64,000 bases of DNA from positions 7,695,001 to 7,759,000 of the forward strand of contig NC_010162.1 in assembly GCF_000067165.1 (NCBI RefSeq), given 5' to 3'. The stretch is from Sorangium cellulosum So ce56 (GTDB lineage Bacteria > Myxococcota_A > Polyangia > Polyangiales > Polyangiaceae). The notes under the pieces were generated by a model. That model saw nothing but the letters and a program-made list of their open reading frames with translations, did no database searches and was not told where the DNA came from. Below are positions 9,690 through 19,150 of this stretch, one piece after another. Positions within the stretch are counted from its first letter, which is position 1. The number at the start of each line of letters is the position of its first letter. The position numbers were made by a program, and so were the translations under genes.

Positions 9690-11492
9690 ATGAGCTTGCT
9701 CTCTGACGCCGCAGTCTTTCTCGGCGCGGCCGTCGTCGCCGTGCCGCTGTTCAAGCGGATCGGCCTCGGCGCGGTGCTCGGCTACCTCGTCGCGGGCGCG
9801 CTGCTCGGCCCGTGGGGGCTGCGAATCATCGCCAACGTCGAGGACACCCTCCACTTCTCGGAGCTCGGCGTGGTGCTGCTCCTCTTCCTCATCGGCCTCG
9901 AGCTCCAGCCGTCGCGGCTCTGGGTGCTCCGCCGCGCCGTCTTCGGCCTCGGCGGCGCGCAGGTCGCCGTCACGGGCGCGCTCATCGCGCTCATCGGCGC
10001 CGCGCTCGGCCTGCGCGCCGATACGGCGGCCATCGCGGGCGTCGGGCTCTCGCTCTCGTCGACGGCGTTCGTCCTGCAGATCCTGGCCGAGAAGGGCCAG
10101 ATGCAGTCGCAGCACGGCCGCTCCGCGTTCGCCATCCTGCTCTTCCAGGACCTCGCCGTGATCCCGCTGATCGCGGTGCTCCCCCTGCTCGGCCCCGCGG
10201 GCGCGGCCCCCGCCGAGGGGAGCGCCGTCGCCTCGTCGCTCAAGGCCGTGGCCGTGCTGCTCGCGGTCGTCGCCGGCGGCCGCTACCTCGTGCGCCCCGT
10301 CTTCCGGGCCATCGCCGCCACCCACGCCCACGAGATCTTCACCGCGGCGGCCCTGCTCGTCGTGCTCGGCACGGCGCTCCTCATGGTGCAGGTGGGCCTC
10401 TCCATGTCGCTCGGCGCCTTCATGGCGGGCGTGCTGCTCGCCGACTCGGAGTACCCCCACGAGCTCGAGGCGGACATCGAGCCGTTCAAGGGCCTGCTCA
10501 TGGGGCTCTTCTTCATCGCCGTCGGGATGTCGGCGAACATCGGCCTCGTCATCGAGCGGCCGCTGCTCGTCCTCGGGCTCGTCCTCGGCGTGATGGCGCT
10601 CAAGGCCGCCGTCCTGCTCGTCCTGGGCAGGGCGGCCGGGCACGCGAAGGGCTCCGCGCGCGACCTCGCGCTCGCGCTCCCGCAAGGGGGTGAGTTCGCC
10701 TTCGTCCTCTTCGGGATGGCCGCGGGACAGGGCCTCATGGACAGGCTCCTCGCCGACCTCCTTGTCGTCGTGGTCACCCTGTCCATGGCGGTCACGCCGC
10801 TCGTCATCGCGCTCGGCGACGCGATCGTCAAGCGATGGCAGGGGAGCGGGCCAGAGCGCGAGTTCGACGCGATCGACGACGACGACCCGAGGGTCATCAT
10901 CGCCGGATACGGCCGCTTCGGCCAGATCGTCTCTCGCGTCCTCCGCACGAGGAAGATCCCCTTCACCGCGCTCGACGCGAGCCCGACGCAGGTCGACTTC
11001 GTCCGCAAGTACGGCAACAAGATCTACTACGGGGACGCCTCCCGGCTCGATCTGCTCCGCGCGGCGCGCGCCGACAAGGCGAAGATCTTCGTGCTGGCGA
11101 TCGACGACGTCGCGTCGTCGGTGAAGACCGCGGAGGTGGTGAAGCGGCACTTCCCGGACCTCCTGATCTACGCGCGCGCCAGGAACCGCCAGCACGCGTA
11201 TCAGCTGATGGATATCGGCGTGACGGTGCTGGAGCGGGAGACGTTCCTCTCGTCGCTCGAGGTGGCGGCGCGCGTGCTCGAGGGCCTCGGGATGCGGGAG
11301 CGGGACGCCCGCGCGACCATCGAGCGGTTCAGGGCCCACGACGAGAAGGTGCTCCTCCGCGGGCACGCGGTGCACAACGACGAGGTCAAGCTCATCGAGG
11401 CGGCGAAGCAGGCGGCGCAGGAGCTCGAAGGCCTGTTCGAGTCCGACGAGATCGCGCCGTCCGGCAGGGACGACAAGGCCGCGGCGGTGTGA
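9690..11492 (+). CDS. Kef-type monovalent cation:proton antiporter with TrkA-N domain
   Basis: 600 aa from the ATG at 9690, preceded by AAGGAG; an in-frame ATG at 9654 would reach back almost to the divergent gene. The first about 380 residues form the multi-helix CPA2 antiporter domain, with LGYLVAGALLGPWGL, FLIGLELQPSRLW, and FQDLAVIPLIAVLPLL carrying the conserved Q-D. Residues from about 400 are a TrkA-N/RCK domain with the NAD-binding motif IIAGYGRFGQ and a GDASRLDLLRAA segment. Family members (KefB/KefC, YbaL) exchange K+ or Na+ for protons under nucleotide control in the inner membrane. It lacks the glutathione context of E. coli KefC. It converges on the FHA activator gene, with a hairpin between. 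Confidence 0.88.
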   Translation: MSLLSDAAVFLGAAVVAVPLFKRIGLGAVLGYLVAGALLGPWGLRIIANVEDTLHFSELGVVLLLFLIGLELQPSRLWVLRRAVFGLGGAQVAVTGALIALIGAALGLRADTAAIAGVGLSLSSTAFVLQILAEKGQMQSQHGRSAFAILLFQDLAVIPLIAVLPLLGPAGAAPAEGSAVASSLKAVAVLLAVVAGGRYLVRPVFRAIAATHAHEIFTAAALLVVLGTALLMVQVGLSMSLGAFMAGVLLADSEYPHELEADIEPFKGLLMGLFFIAVGMSANIGLVIERPLLVLGLVLGVMALKAAVLLVLGRAAGHAKGSARDLALALPQGGEFAFVLFGMAAGQGLMDRLLADLLVVVVTLSMAVTPLVIALGDAIVKRWQGSGPEREFDAIDDDDPRVIIAGYGRFGQIVSRVLRTRKIPFTALDASPTQVDFVRKYGNKIYYGDASRLDLLRAARADKAKIFVLAIDDVASSVKTAEVVKRHFPDLLIYARARNRQHAYQLMDIGVTVLERETFLSSLEVAARVLEGLGMRERDARATIERFRAHDEKVLLRGHAVHNDEVKLIEAAKQAAQELEGLFESDEIAPSGRDDKAAAV

Positions 11493-11500
11493 CGCGAGGA

Positions 11501-11522
11501 GAGCGAGCCGCCGCCGGCTCGC

Positions 11523-11524
<2 letters not shown>
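11501..11524. terminator. Hairpin between convergent genes
   Basis: GAGCGAGCCG (11501-11510) pairs perfectly with CGGCTCGCTC (11515-11524) across a 4-nt loop. It follows the antiporter stop by 8 bp and touches the stop codon of the convergent FHA activator gene, so it can serve both strands. No T-run follows. Confidence 0.55.
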
Positions 11525-12914
<1,390 letters not shown>

Positions 12915-12915
12915 C

Positions 12916-14478
12916 TCAGTGCCTCTCTGTCTTGCGGCGCGAAGGCGGACCCTCCGGCCGGGGAATCTCTGCGCCCCCGCCCCTGCTCGGCGGTGGCGGC
13001 GGCGCGCCCGCGCCCGCCCTGCTCGGCGGTGGCGGCGGTGCGCCCGCGCCCGCCCTGCTCGGCGGCGCAGGCGGCGCGCCCGCGCCCGCCCTGCTCGGCG
13101 GTGGCGGCGGCGCGCCCGCGCCCGCCCTGCTCGGCGGCGCAGGCGGTGCGCCCGCGCCCGCCCTGCTCGGCGGTGCAGGCGGTGCGCCCGCGCCCGCCCT
13201 GCTCGGCGGTGGCGGCGGTGCGCCCGCGCCCGCCCTGCTCGGCGGCGCAGGCGGCGCGCCCGCGCCCGCCCTGCTCGGCGGCGCAGGCGGCGCGCCCACG
13301 CCGGTCCTGCTCGGCGGCGCAGGCGGCGCGCCCACGCCGGTCCTGCTCGGCGGCGCCGGCGGCGCGGCGGCCCTGCTCGGCGGCGGCGGGGGCACCGTGC
13401 TCCCGGCCCTGCTCGGCGGCGGCGGGGGCACGGTGCTGGCCCTGGGAGGGGCGAGCGAGGCAGGGGGCGGCGAGCTGTGGCCGGCGTCGCTGAAGCCGCC
13501 GTTCTCCGTCATCGTCGGGGGGCCGTCGACGACCGTGGGGTTGTCTTCCAGGAACGCGTCGGGCAGCTCGGAGGGATACCTGCTCCGCTGCGTGCGGCGC
13601 GTCGCGCGCGTGATGTTCGCCGGCTGGATGGCCCGCCAGCTCGACAGCGCCTCTCCCGCGGAGCTGAAGCGCCCTTCGCGCCGGCGATCGAGCGCCCGCT
13701 CGAGGAAGCGCTCGATGCCCACCGGCCATTTCTCGCCGGTCGCCTCGGCGAGCGACGGCGCCGGGCGGTCGAGCTTCATCGCGACGAGCACCGCGGCGTT
13801 CGCCCCCTCGAACGGCAGCCGCCCGGACAGGGACCGGAAGGCCACCGCGCCGACCGCGTAGATGTCGGCCCGCTCGTCGGCCCGCGCGGCGCCCCGCACC
13901 TGCTCCGGCGCCATGTACGCGAACGACCCCAGCGTCGCGTCGAAGGCGGTGAGCGTGGGCTCTTCCTTCTCGCGCCGCGTGAGCTTCGAGATGCCGAAAT
14001 CCAGGATCTTCGCGCGCTCGCGCCGGTCGGGCAGGCCGAGGTGCTCCAGGTAGATGTTGCCCGGCTTCAGATCGCGGTGGATGACGCCCGCAGCGTGCGC
14101 CGCCACGAGCCCCTGGAGCACGTCGTCGATGATCGGGCCGACCTCGCTGAACGGCAGGTACTGCTCGCGCTTCAGCCGATCCGCCAGCGACTCGCCGTCG
14201 AGCTGCTCGAACACGAGCAGGTGCTCGCCCTCGTCCGTCTGGCCGACCTCGAGCAGCTGGCAGACGTACGGGCTCTGGATGGCCGAGGCGATCTTCGCCT
14301 CGCGGTCGAAGCGCCGCACGAGATCCGGCTTCATCGCGGCGCGCGCGAGCAGGACCTTGATGGCGACCTGCTGATTGTCCGATTCCCGTGTTGCTGCCCA
14401 GACTTCGCCCATGCCGCCCCGCCCGAGCAGGCGGGAGACACGGTAGCCAGCAACGACGTCGCCCGGGTGGATCGCCAC
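12916..14478 (-). CDS. Ser/Thr protein kinase with PPxPPSR repeat tail
   Basis: About 520 aa from a GTG at 14478 just before the kinase fold; the frame stays open upstream to 14874, but that would erase the divergent promoter region, so the shorter start is preferred. Kinase motifs: GRGGMGEV (19-26), Lys41, HRDLKPGN (134-141), DFGISK and MAPEQ. No transmembrane helix is evident, so it is probably cytoplasmic. Residues from about 365 are disordered and end in 13 copies of a 12-residue Pro-rich unit (PPAPPSRAGAGA type). It is co-transcribed with the FHA activator gene that follows one base later; phosphorylation of that partner or of the kinase as an FHA ligand is a reasonable inference. Confidence 0.88.
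   Translation of the reverse strand: MAIHPGDVVAGYRVSRLLGRGGMGEVWAATRESDNQQVAIKVLLARAAMKPDLVRRFDREAKIASAIQSPYVCQLLEVGQTDEGEHLLVFEQLDGESLADRLKREQYLPFSEVGPIIDDVLQGLVAAHAAGVIHRDLKPGNIYLEHLGLPDRRERAKILDFGISKLTRREKEEPTLTAFDATLGSFAYMAPEQVRGAARADERADIYAVGAVAFRSLSGRLPFEGANAAVLVAMKLDRPAPSLAEATGEKWPVGIERFLERALDRRREGRFSSAGEALSSWRAIQPANITRATRRTQRSRYPSELPDAFLEDNPTVVDGPPTMTENGGFSDAGHSSPPPASLAPPRASTVPPPPPSRAGSTVPPPPPSRAAAPPAPPSRTGVGAPPAPPSRTGVGAPPAPPSRAGAGAPPAPPSRAGAGAPPPPPSRAGAGAPPAPPSRAGAGAPPAPPSRAGAGAPPPPPSRAGAGAPPAPPSRAGAGAPPPPPSRAGAGAPPPPPSRGGGAEIPRPEGPPSRRKTERH
12976..13437 (-). repeat. 36-bp coding tandem repeat (PPxPPSRAGxGA), about 13 units
   Basis: In-frame minisatellite in the 3' part of the kinase gene. 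Units are nearly identical, varying mostly between PPPPPSR and PPAPPSR and between AGAGA, TGVGA and AGST. All six frames are open through it because of its composition. Copy number is likely to vary between strains. Confidence 0.9.
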
Positions 14479-14872
14479 GTAACCTGGATCGGGACCGTAC
14501 CACCGCGATTCTCGAACGGGTGAGAAAAAAGCGAGCGTCCGGGGAAACGCGGTGATTCCGGGAGCGAGCGGAACCGGTCGCGGAGCGCGGCTCGCGGCGC
14601 GCATTGCGGCTCGCGGCGCGTGTTGCGGGCTCACGGCGTGACGGCGCGCCGGTGCGATCGGAGCACGAACCCAACGAAGGGGACGCAATGGTTCGGAGGA
14701 CCACCCGGAGGACCACCCGGAGGACCACCCGGAGGACCACGGCGAGCCGCGCGCCCTCGATGGTGGTGGCCGTAAGCCGCGGCCCGCGGCCCGCGGCGCG
14801 CGGAATCCCGGAAAGAATCCGAGGGACGCGGCACTAGCCCGAGGCGACATGATTCTGTAGGCTCGCCGCGCC
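14479..14872. other. Divergent intergenic region with a 12-bp repeat
   Basis: About 390 bp between the kinase and the YbjN/PspA operon. It holds four tandem copies of CGGAGGACCACC (14694-14740), each with a GGAGG core, and otherwise only GC-rich sequence with CGCGGC runs. It should carry the promoters for both operons. Frames spanning it encode only Arg/Thr low complexity and are not convincing genes. Confidence 0.5.
14694..14740. repeat. 12-bp tandem repeat CGGAGGACCACC, four copies
   Basis: Copies start at 14694, 14706, 14718 and 14730, the last ending one base early. Located 130-180 bp upstream of the YbjN-like gene start. Confidence 0.9.
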
Positions 14873-15262
14873 ATGCCGCGTACAGCCGAGGATGTCGAAA
14901 CCTACCTCCTGCAGCTCGATCGCCGGTTCGAGAACGACGCCGGTACCTACCTCGTCTCCGGGGGCCCGGACGCGCCGCCGATCGCGATCCGCATCGACCC
15001 GCCGATCGTGGCGGTGCGGGTCTCGATCGGCCCCGTCCCCGGGGACGACGCACACCAGACCAAGCTCTTCCGCCGCCTGCTCGAGTACAACGCGACGGAT
15101 CTGATGCATGCTTCGTATGGGATCGAGGCGGGCACCGTCGTCCTGTCGGCGGCGCTGGAGCTCGAGAACCTCGACATGAACGAGCTCGAGGCGATCCTGA
15201 GCGACATCGATCTCGCGCTCGCCCGCCACGTCCCCGTGCTGCACGATCTCGCGCTCAGCTGA
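14873..15262 (+). CDS. YbjN/CesT-chaperone-like protein
   Basis: 129 aa, acidic and soluble. The pattern (YLLQLDRRFE, IAIRIDPPIVAVRVSIG, LFRRLLEYNATDLMHASYGIEAGTVVLSAALELENLDMNELEAILSDI) fits the YbjN / type III secretion chaperone-like fold, an alpha-beta sandwich seen in many bacteria beside stress genes. It lies 53 bp upstream of pspA in the same orientation, so the likely role is as an accessory protein of the Psp envelope-stress response, perhaps a chaperone or regulator. The direct molecular function is unknown. There is no strong ribosome binding site before the ATG at 14873. Confidence 0.7.
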   Translation: MPRTAEDVETYLLQLDRRFENDAGTYLVSGGPDAPPIAIRIDPPIVAVRVSIGPVPGDDAHQTKLFRRLLEYNATDLMHASYGIEAGTVVLSAALELENLDMNELEAILSDIDLALARHVPVLHDLALS

Positions 15263-15315
15263 GCAGACCCGCCGCGCCTTTCGACCCTGCGCACCCCGAG
15301 AGTTGGAGCTGATCT

Positions 15316-16152
15316 ATGGGAATTTTCGCGCGCCTTGCGACCCTCATCAAGTCGAACCTGAACGACCTCATCAGCCGCTCGGAGGACCCCGAGAAGATGC
15401 TGAACCAGGTCGTCATCGACATGGCAAACCAGCTGATCGAGGCGAAAAAGCAGGTCGCCGTCTCGATCGCCGACGAGAAGCGGCTGGCCAAGCAGGCCGA
15501 GCAGGAGGCCGCCAACGCGGCGGAGTGGGAGCGCAGGGCGATGCTCGCGATCAAGGCGGGCGACGACGCGCTGGCCAAGGAGGCCCTGAACCGCAAGAAG
15601 GAGCACGACCAGCTCGCCACCTCCTACAAGGACCAGTGGCAGAAGCAGAAGCAGGCCGTCGACCAGCTGAAGACGGCGCTGCGCCTCCTGAACAACAAGA
15701 TCGAGGAGGCGAAGCGCAAGAAGAACGTGCTCATCGCCCGGAAGAAGCGGGCCGAGGCGCAGAAGGCCATCCAGGAGACGATGAGCGGCCTGAACAACGC
15801 CTCCGCCTTCGAGACGTTCGACCGGATGTCGAACAAGATCGACCAGATCGAGGCCGAGGCCGAGGCCGCCGGGGAGATCGCCGAGCAGTACACGGGCGAC
15901 ACGCTGGCGCACAAGTTCGGGCAGCTCGAGGCGACGGCGGGCGCCGACGACGAGCTGCTCGCGCTCAAGCGGAAGATGGGCGTGCTCCCGCCCGAGCCGC
16001 CGCCCGCCGCGGCGCCGCCGCCGCAGGTGCGCGTGGCCGGCGCGGGCGGCGCGCCGGCCGCCGCGCCCCAGGCCGAGCAGGACGAGCTCGCGGCGGCGCT
16101 CGCCGAGCTCGAGGCCGAAGAACAACGTGAACAAGCCAGGATGAAGCGCTAG
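15316..16152 (+). CDS. pspA: PspA/IM30 (ESCRT-III-like) membrane-stress protein
   Basis: 278 aa. The start MGIFARLATLIKSNLNDLISRSEDPEKMLNQ is the classic amphipathic helix plus first coiled-coil helix of PspA/Vipp1. Residues 30-200 are almost wholly charged heptad coiled coil (QVAVSIADEKRLAKQAE, ALNRKKEHDQLATSYKDQW, KKNVLIARKKRAEAQKAI). PspA proteins form oligomeric rods or rings on the inner membrane and protect it under stress. Unlike E. coli PspA (about 220 aa) this one has a Pro/Ala-rich linker at about 225-255 and an extra acidic C-terminal helix (ELAAALAELEAEEQREQARMKR). GGAG lies 9 nt before the ATG. It sits between a YbjN-like gene and a P-type ATPase 13 bp downstream. Confidence 0.92.
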   Translation: MGIFARLATLIKSNLNDLISRSEDPEKMLNQVVIDMANQLIEAKKQVAVSIADEKRLAKQAEQEAANAAEWERRAMLAIKAGDDALAKEALNRKKEHDQLATSYKDQWQKQKQAVDQLKTALRLLNNKIEEAKRKKNVLIARKKRAEAQKAIQETMSGLNNASAFETFDRMSNKIDQIEAEAEAAGEIAEQYTGDTLAHKFGQLEATAGADDELLALKRKMGVLPPEPPPAAAPPPQVRVAGAGGAPAAAPQAEQDELAAALAELEAEEQREQARMKR

Positions 16153-16165
16153 AGCACGCCCGCCC

Positions 16166-18988
16166 ATGAGCCAAGCCGCCACGGCGCTCCGCCCGGCCGG
16201 ACCGAACGCCCCTCCCGCCGCTCCCATCCCAGTCCACGCCGAAGAGGTCGGCGCCTTCCTCGATCGCGTCGGGGTCAGCTCGTCCGGCGGGCTCTCCGAC
16301 GCCGAGGCGCAGAAGCGCCTCGCGGAGCACGGCAAGAACCGCCTGCCCGAGACGAAGAAGAAGAGCGCGCTCGTCCGCATCCTCGAGCAGTTCGCGAACC
16401 CGCTCGTGCTCACGCTCCTCGCCGCGGCGGCGATCGCCGTGGTCGTCGGCTTCACGGCCGACAAGGACGAGAGCTTCCTCCACCGGTTCGGCGACGCGAT
16501 CGCGATCCTGCTCATCGTGATCCTGAACGCCTTCCTCGGTTACTACCAGGAGCGGCGCGCGGAGGCGGCCCTGGAGGCCCTCCAGAAGCTCAGCGCGCCG
16601 AACGCGCGCGTGCGCCGCGGCGGTAAGACCGTGATCATCGCGGCCGAGGACGTCGCGCCCGGCGACATCCTCGAGCTCGAGGCGGGCGACTCGATCCCGG
16701 CCGACGCGCGGCTCGTGCAGACGATCAGCTTCGCGACCGAGGAGGCGGCGCTGACGGGCGAGAGCGCGGCCGCGGTCAAGGACGCGCTCGCCCCGGTCGC
16801 GCGCGACGCGCCGCTCGGCGACCGGGTCACGATGGTCTTCACGGGCACGAGCGTCGTGCGCGGCAAGGGGCGCGCGGTGGTGACCGCGACCGGCGTGAGC
16901 ACCGAGCTCGGCCGGATCGGCGAGATGATCCGCTCGGTCGGCGAGCAGAAGACGCCCCTCGAGGAGCGGCTCGATCGCTTCGGCTCGGTGATCCTGCGGG
17001 TGTGCCTGGCGCTCTCCGCGGTGCTGCTCGGCTGGGGGTTCATCCGGGGCGGACGGCCGTGGCACGAGCTCCTGCTCGAGGGCGTGAGCCTCGCCGTGGC
17101 CGCCATCCCCGAGGGGCTGCCCGCGATCACGACGATCACGCTCGCGCTGGGGATGCAGCGCATGGCGCGGCGCGGGGCGATCGTGCGCAAGCTGCCCGCG
17201 GTCGAGACGCTCGGCGCCGCGACGATCATCGCGTCGGACAAGACGGGCACGCTCACCCAGAACGAGATGACCGTGCGCAACGTGTACGCGGGCGGCCGCC
17301 GCTACACGGTGACCGGCGAGGGGTACAACCCGGCGGGCGCGCTGCGGGACGAGGGCGGCGCGGAGGTCGTGGAGCACTCGGCCCCCCTCACGTACCTGTT
17401 CGCGACGGTCGCGCTCTGCAACAACGCGTCGCTCGACGAGGATCGCGCGACGGGCCGCTGGAACATCGTCGGCGATCCGACCGAGGGGGCGCTGCTGACG
17501 CTGGCCGCGAAGGGCAACTACTCGCGCGAGTCGGTGGCGCCGTCGCACGCGTTCGTGCACGAGCTGCCGTTCGACAGCGACCGCAAGCGGATGACGGTGA
17601 TCACGCGGGACGAGCGCGGCCGCGAGATCGCGCACGTGAAGGGGAGCGTCGACGTGCTCCTTCCGCTCTGCGTGAAGTTCGCCGACGACAAGGGCGTGCG
17701 GGCGCTGTCCGAGGACGACCGCGTCGCGATCGTCGCCGAGGCCGATCGCATGAGCGCTGCCGCGCTGCGCGTGCTCGCGATCTGCCGCCGGGTGCGGGTC
17801 AGCCACGACGAGGACGACATCGAGCGCGAGCTCACGTTCCTCGGCCTGGTCGGGATGATGGACCCGCCGCGGCAGGGGGTGAAGGAGGCGGTGGCCGAGT
17901 GCCGCCGCGCCGGCATCCGCGCCGTCATGATCACCGGCGACCACCGGCTCACCGCGACGGCGATCGCCAAGGAGATCGGGCTCTGGGACGAGGGCGACGA
18001 GGCGCTCAGCGGCGCGGAGCTCGCGGCGATGAGCGACGAGGAGCTCGGGCGGCGGATCATGCACCTGCGCGTCTTCGCCCGGACGACGGCGGAGCAGAAG
18101 CTCCGGCTCGTGCGGGCGTTCAAGGCGCACGGCCACATCGTGGCGATGACGGGCGACGGCGTGAACGACGCGCCCGCGCTCCGGGAGGCGCACATCGGCG
18201 TGGCGATGGGGCGCGGGGGCACCGACGTGGCGCGGCAGGCGGCGGACCTCGTGCTGGCGGACGACAACTTCGCGACCATCGTCGAGGCGGTGCGCGAGGG
18301 GCGCGCCATCTACCGCAACATCCAGAAGTTCATCTTCTTCCTCCTCTCGTCGAACATGGGCCTGCTCGTCGCCGTGTTCGTCGTCTCGTTCTTCGGCAAG
18401 TGGCCGCCGCTGACGCCGCTCATGATCCTCTGGATCAACCTCGTCACGAACGGCCTGCCCGCGCTCGCGCTCGGCATCGATCCGCCGGATCCGCAGCTCA
18501 TGTCGGAGGCGCCGCGGCCGCGCGACGAGGGCCTGCTCGTCAAGCGCGACTACCTCGGGATCCTGTACGTCGGCGCGTTCATGGGGCTCGCCGCCGTCGC
18601 GCTCTACGCGACGTCGGAACAGACCGAGGAGGCGCTGCTGCGCACGCGCGCCGTCGCCTTCTCGCTGCTGGCGCTGTCGCCGCTCTTCCACGCCTGGAGC
18701 TGCCGTAGCCCGGTCATCTCGCTCTTCGCGTCGAAGCCGCTCATCAGCCTCCCGCTCCTCCTGGCGGTCGCGGCGAGCGCGGCGATCCACCTGATCGCGC
18801 TGCTCGTGCCCGCGCTGCGCCCGGTCTTCCGCACGTACGCGATGTCGTCGGACGAGTGGATGCTCCTGCTCGTCCTCTCGGCGCTCATCGTCCCGGCCGT
18901 CGAGATCGCAAAGCTCGTGTACCGCCGGATCCGCCCCGAAGTCGCCGGCCCCGCCCGCCTCACGCCCGCCTCCAAGCCCCACGGATGA
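16166..18988 (+). CDS. P-type cation ATPase (P2A-like) with altered ion-site residues
   Basis: 940 aa, the length of P2-type ATPases. N-terminal cation ATPase domain (LSDAEAQKRLAEHGKNRL), TGES actuator loop, catalytic Asp358 in SDKTGTLTQNEM, nucleotide-binding domain, TGDGVNDAPAL hinge and ten predicted helices. Family members pump cations (Ca2+ for SERCA-like pumps) across the inner membrane. M4 keeps PEGLPA, but in M5 the Ca2+-ligating Glu is Leu733 (SSNMGLL) and in M6 the key Asp is Asn762 (NLVTNGLPALAL), so Ca2+ site I is not intact and the ion is uncertain. Starting 13 bp after pspA, it belongs to that operon and may act in envelope or ion homeostasis under stress. Confidence 0.88.
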   Translation: MSQAATALRPAGPNAPPAAPIPVHAEEVGAFLDRVGVSSSGGLSDAEAQKRLAEHGKNRLPETKKKSALVRILEQFANPLVLTLLAAAAIAVVVGFTADKDESFLHRFGDAIAILLIVILNAFLGYYQERRAEAALEALQKLSAPNARVRRGGKTVIIAAEDVAPGDILELEAGDSIPADARLVQTISFATEEAALTGESAAAVKDALAPVARDAPLGDRVTMVFTGTSVVRGKGRAVVTATGVSTELGRIGEMIRSVGEQKTPLEERLDRFGSVILRVCLALSAVLLGWGFIRGGRPWHELLLEGVSLAVAAIPEGLPAITTITLALGMQRMARRGAIVRKLPAVETLGAATIIASDKTGTLTQNEMTVRNVYAGGRRYTVTGEGYNPAGALRDEGGAEVVEHSAPLTYLFATVALCNNASLDEDRATGRWNIVGDPTEGALLTLAAKGNYSRESVAPSHAFVHELPFDSDRKRMTVITRDERGREIAHVKGSVDVLLPLCVKFADDKGVRALSEDDRVAIVAEADRMSAAALRVLAICRRVRVSHDEDDIERELTFLGLVGMMDPPRQGVKEAVAECRRAGIRAVMITGDHRLTATAIAKEIGLWDEGDEALSGAELAAMSDEELGRRIMHLRVFARTTAEQKLRLVRAFKAHGHIVAMTGDGVNDAPALREAHIGVAMGRGGTDVARQAADLVLADDNFATIVEAVREGRAIYRNIQKFIFFLLSSNMGLLVAVFVVSFFGKWPPLTPLMILWINLVTNGLPALALGIDPPDPQLMSEAPRPRDEGLLVKRDYLGILYVGAFMGLAAVALYATSEQTEEALLRTRAVAFSLLALSPLFHAWSCRSPVISLFASKPLISLPLLLAVAASAAIHLIALLVPALRPVFRTYAMSSDEWMLLLVLSALIVPAVEIAKLVYRRIRPEVAGPARLTPASKPHG

Positions 18989-18997
18989 CCGCCGGGT

Positions 18998-19025
18998 GAG
19001 GGCCTCGGCACCGCCGAGCCCCCTC
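18998..19025 (+). terminator. Hairpin after the PspA operon
   Basis: GAGGGCCTCGGC pairs with GCCGAGCCCCCTC (small bulge) around a short loop, 10 bp after the P-type ATPase stop codon. GC-rich stem without a T-run. Confidence 0.45.
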
Positions 19026-19150
19026 GCCTGCCGGACGGCCACCTCGCGGCGTCCAGGGTGCCGCCTCGGGTGGGCGACGCGGAGCGATCCGGAAAGAAAG
19101 TGCTCGTGGTAAGAACAAGCGGGCGCGGAGAGGCGTCCAAACCCGAGCTT

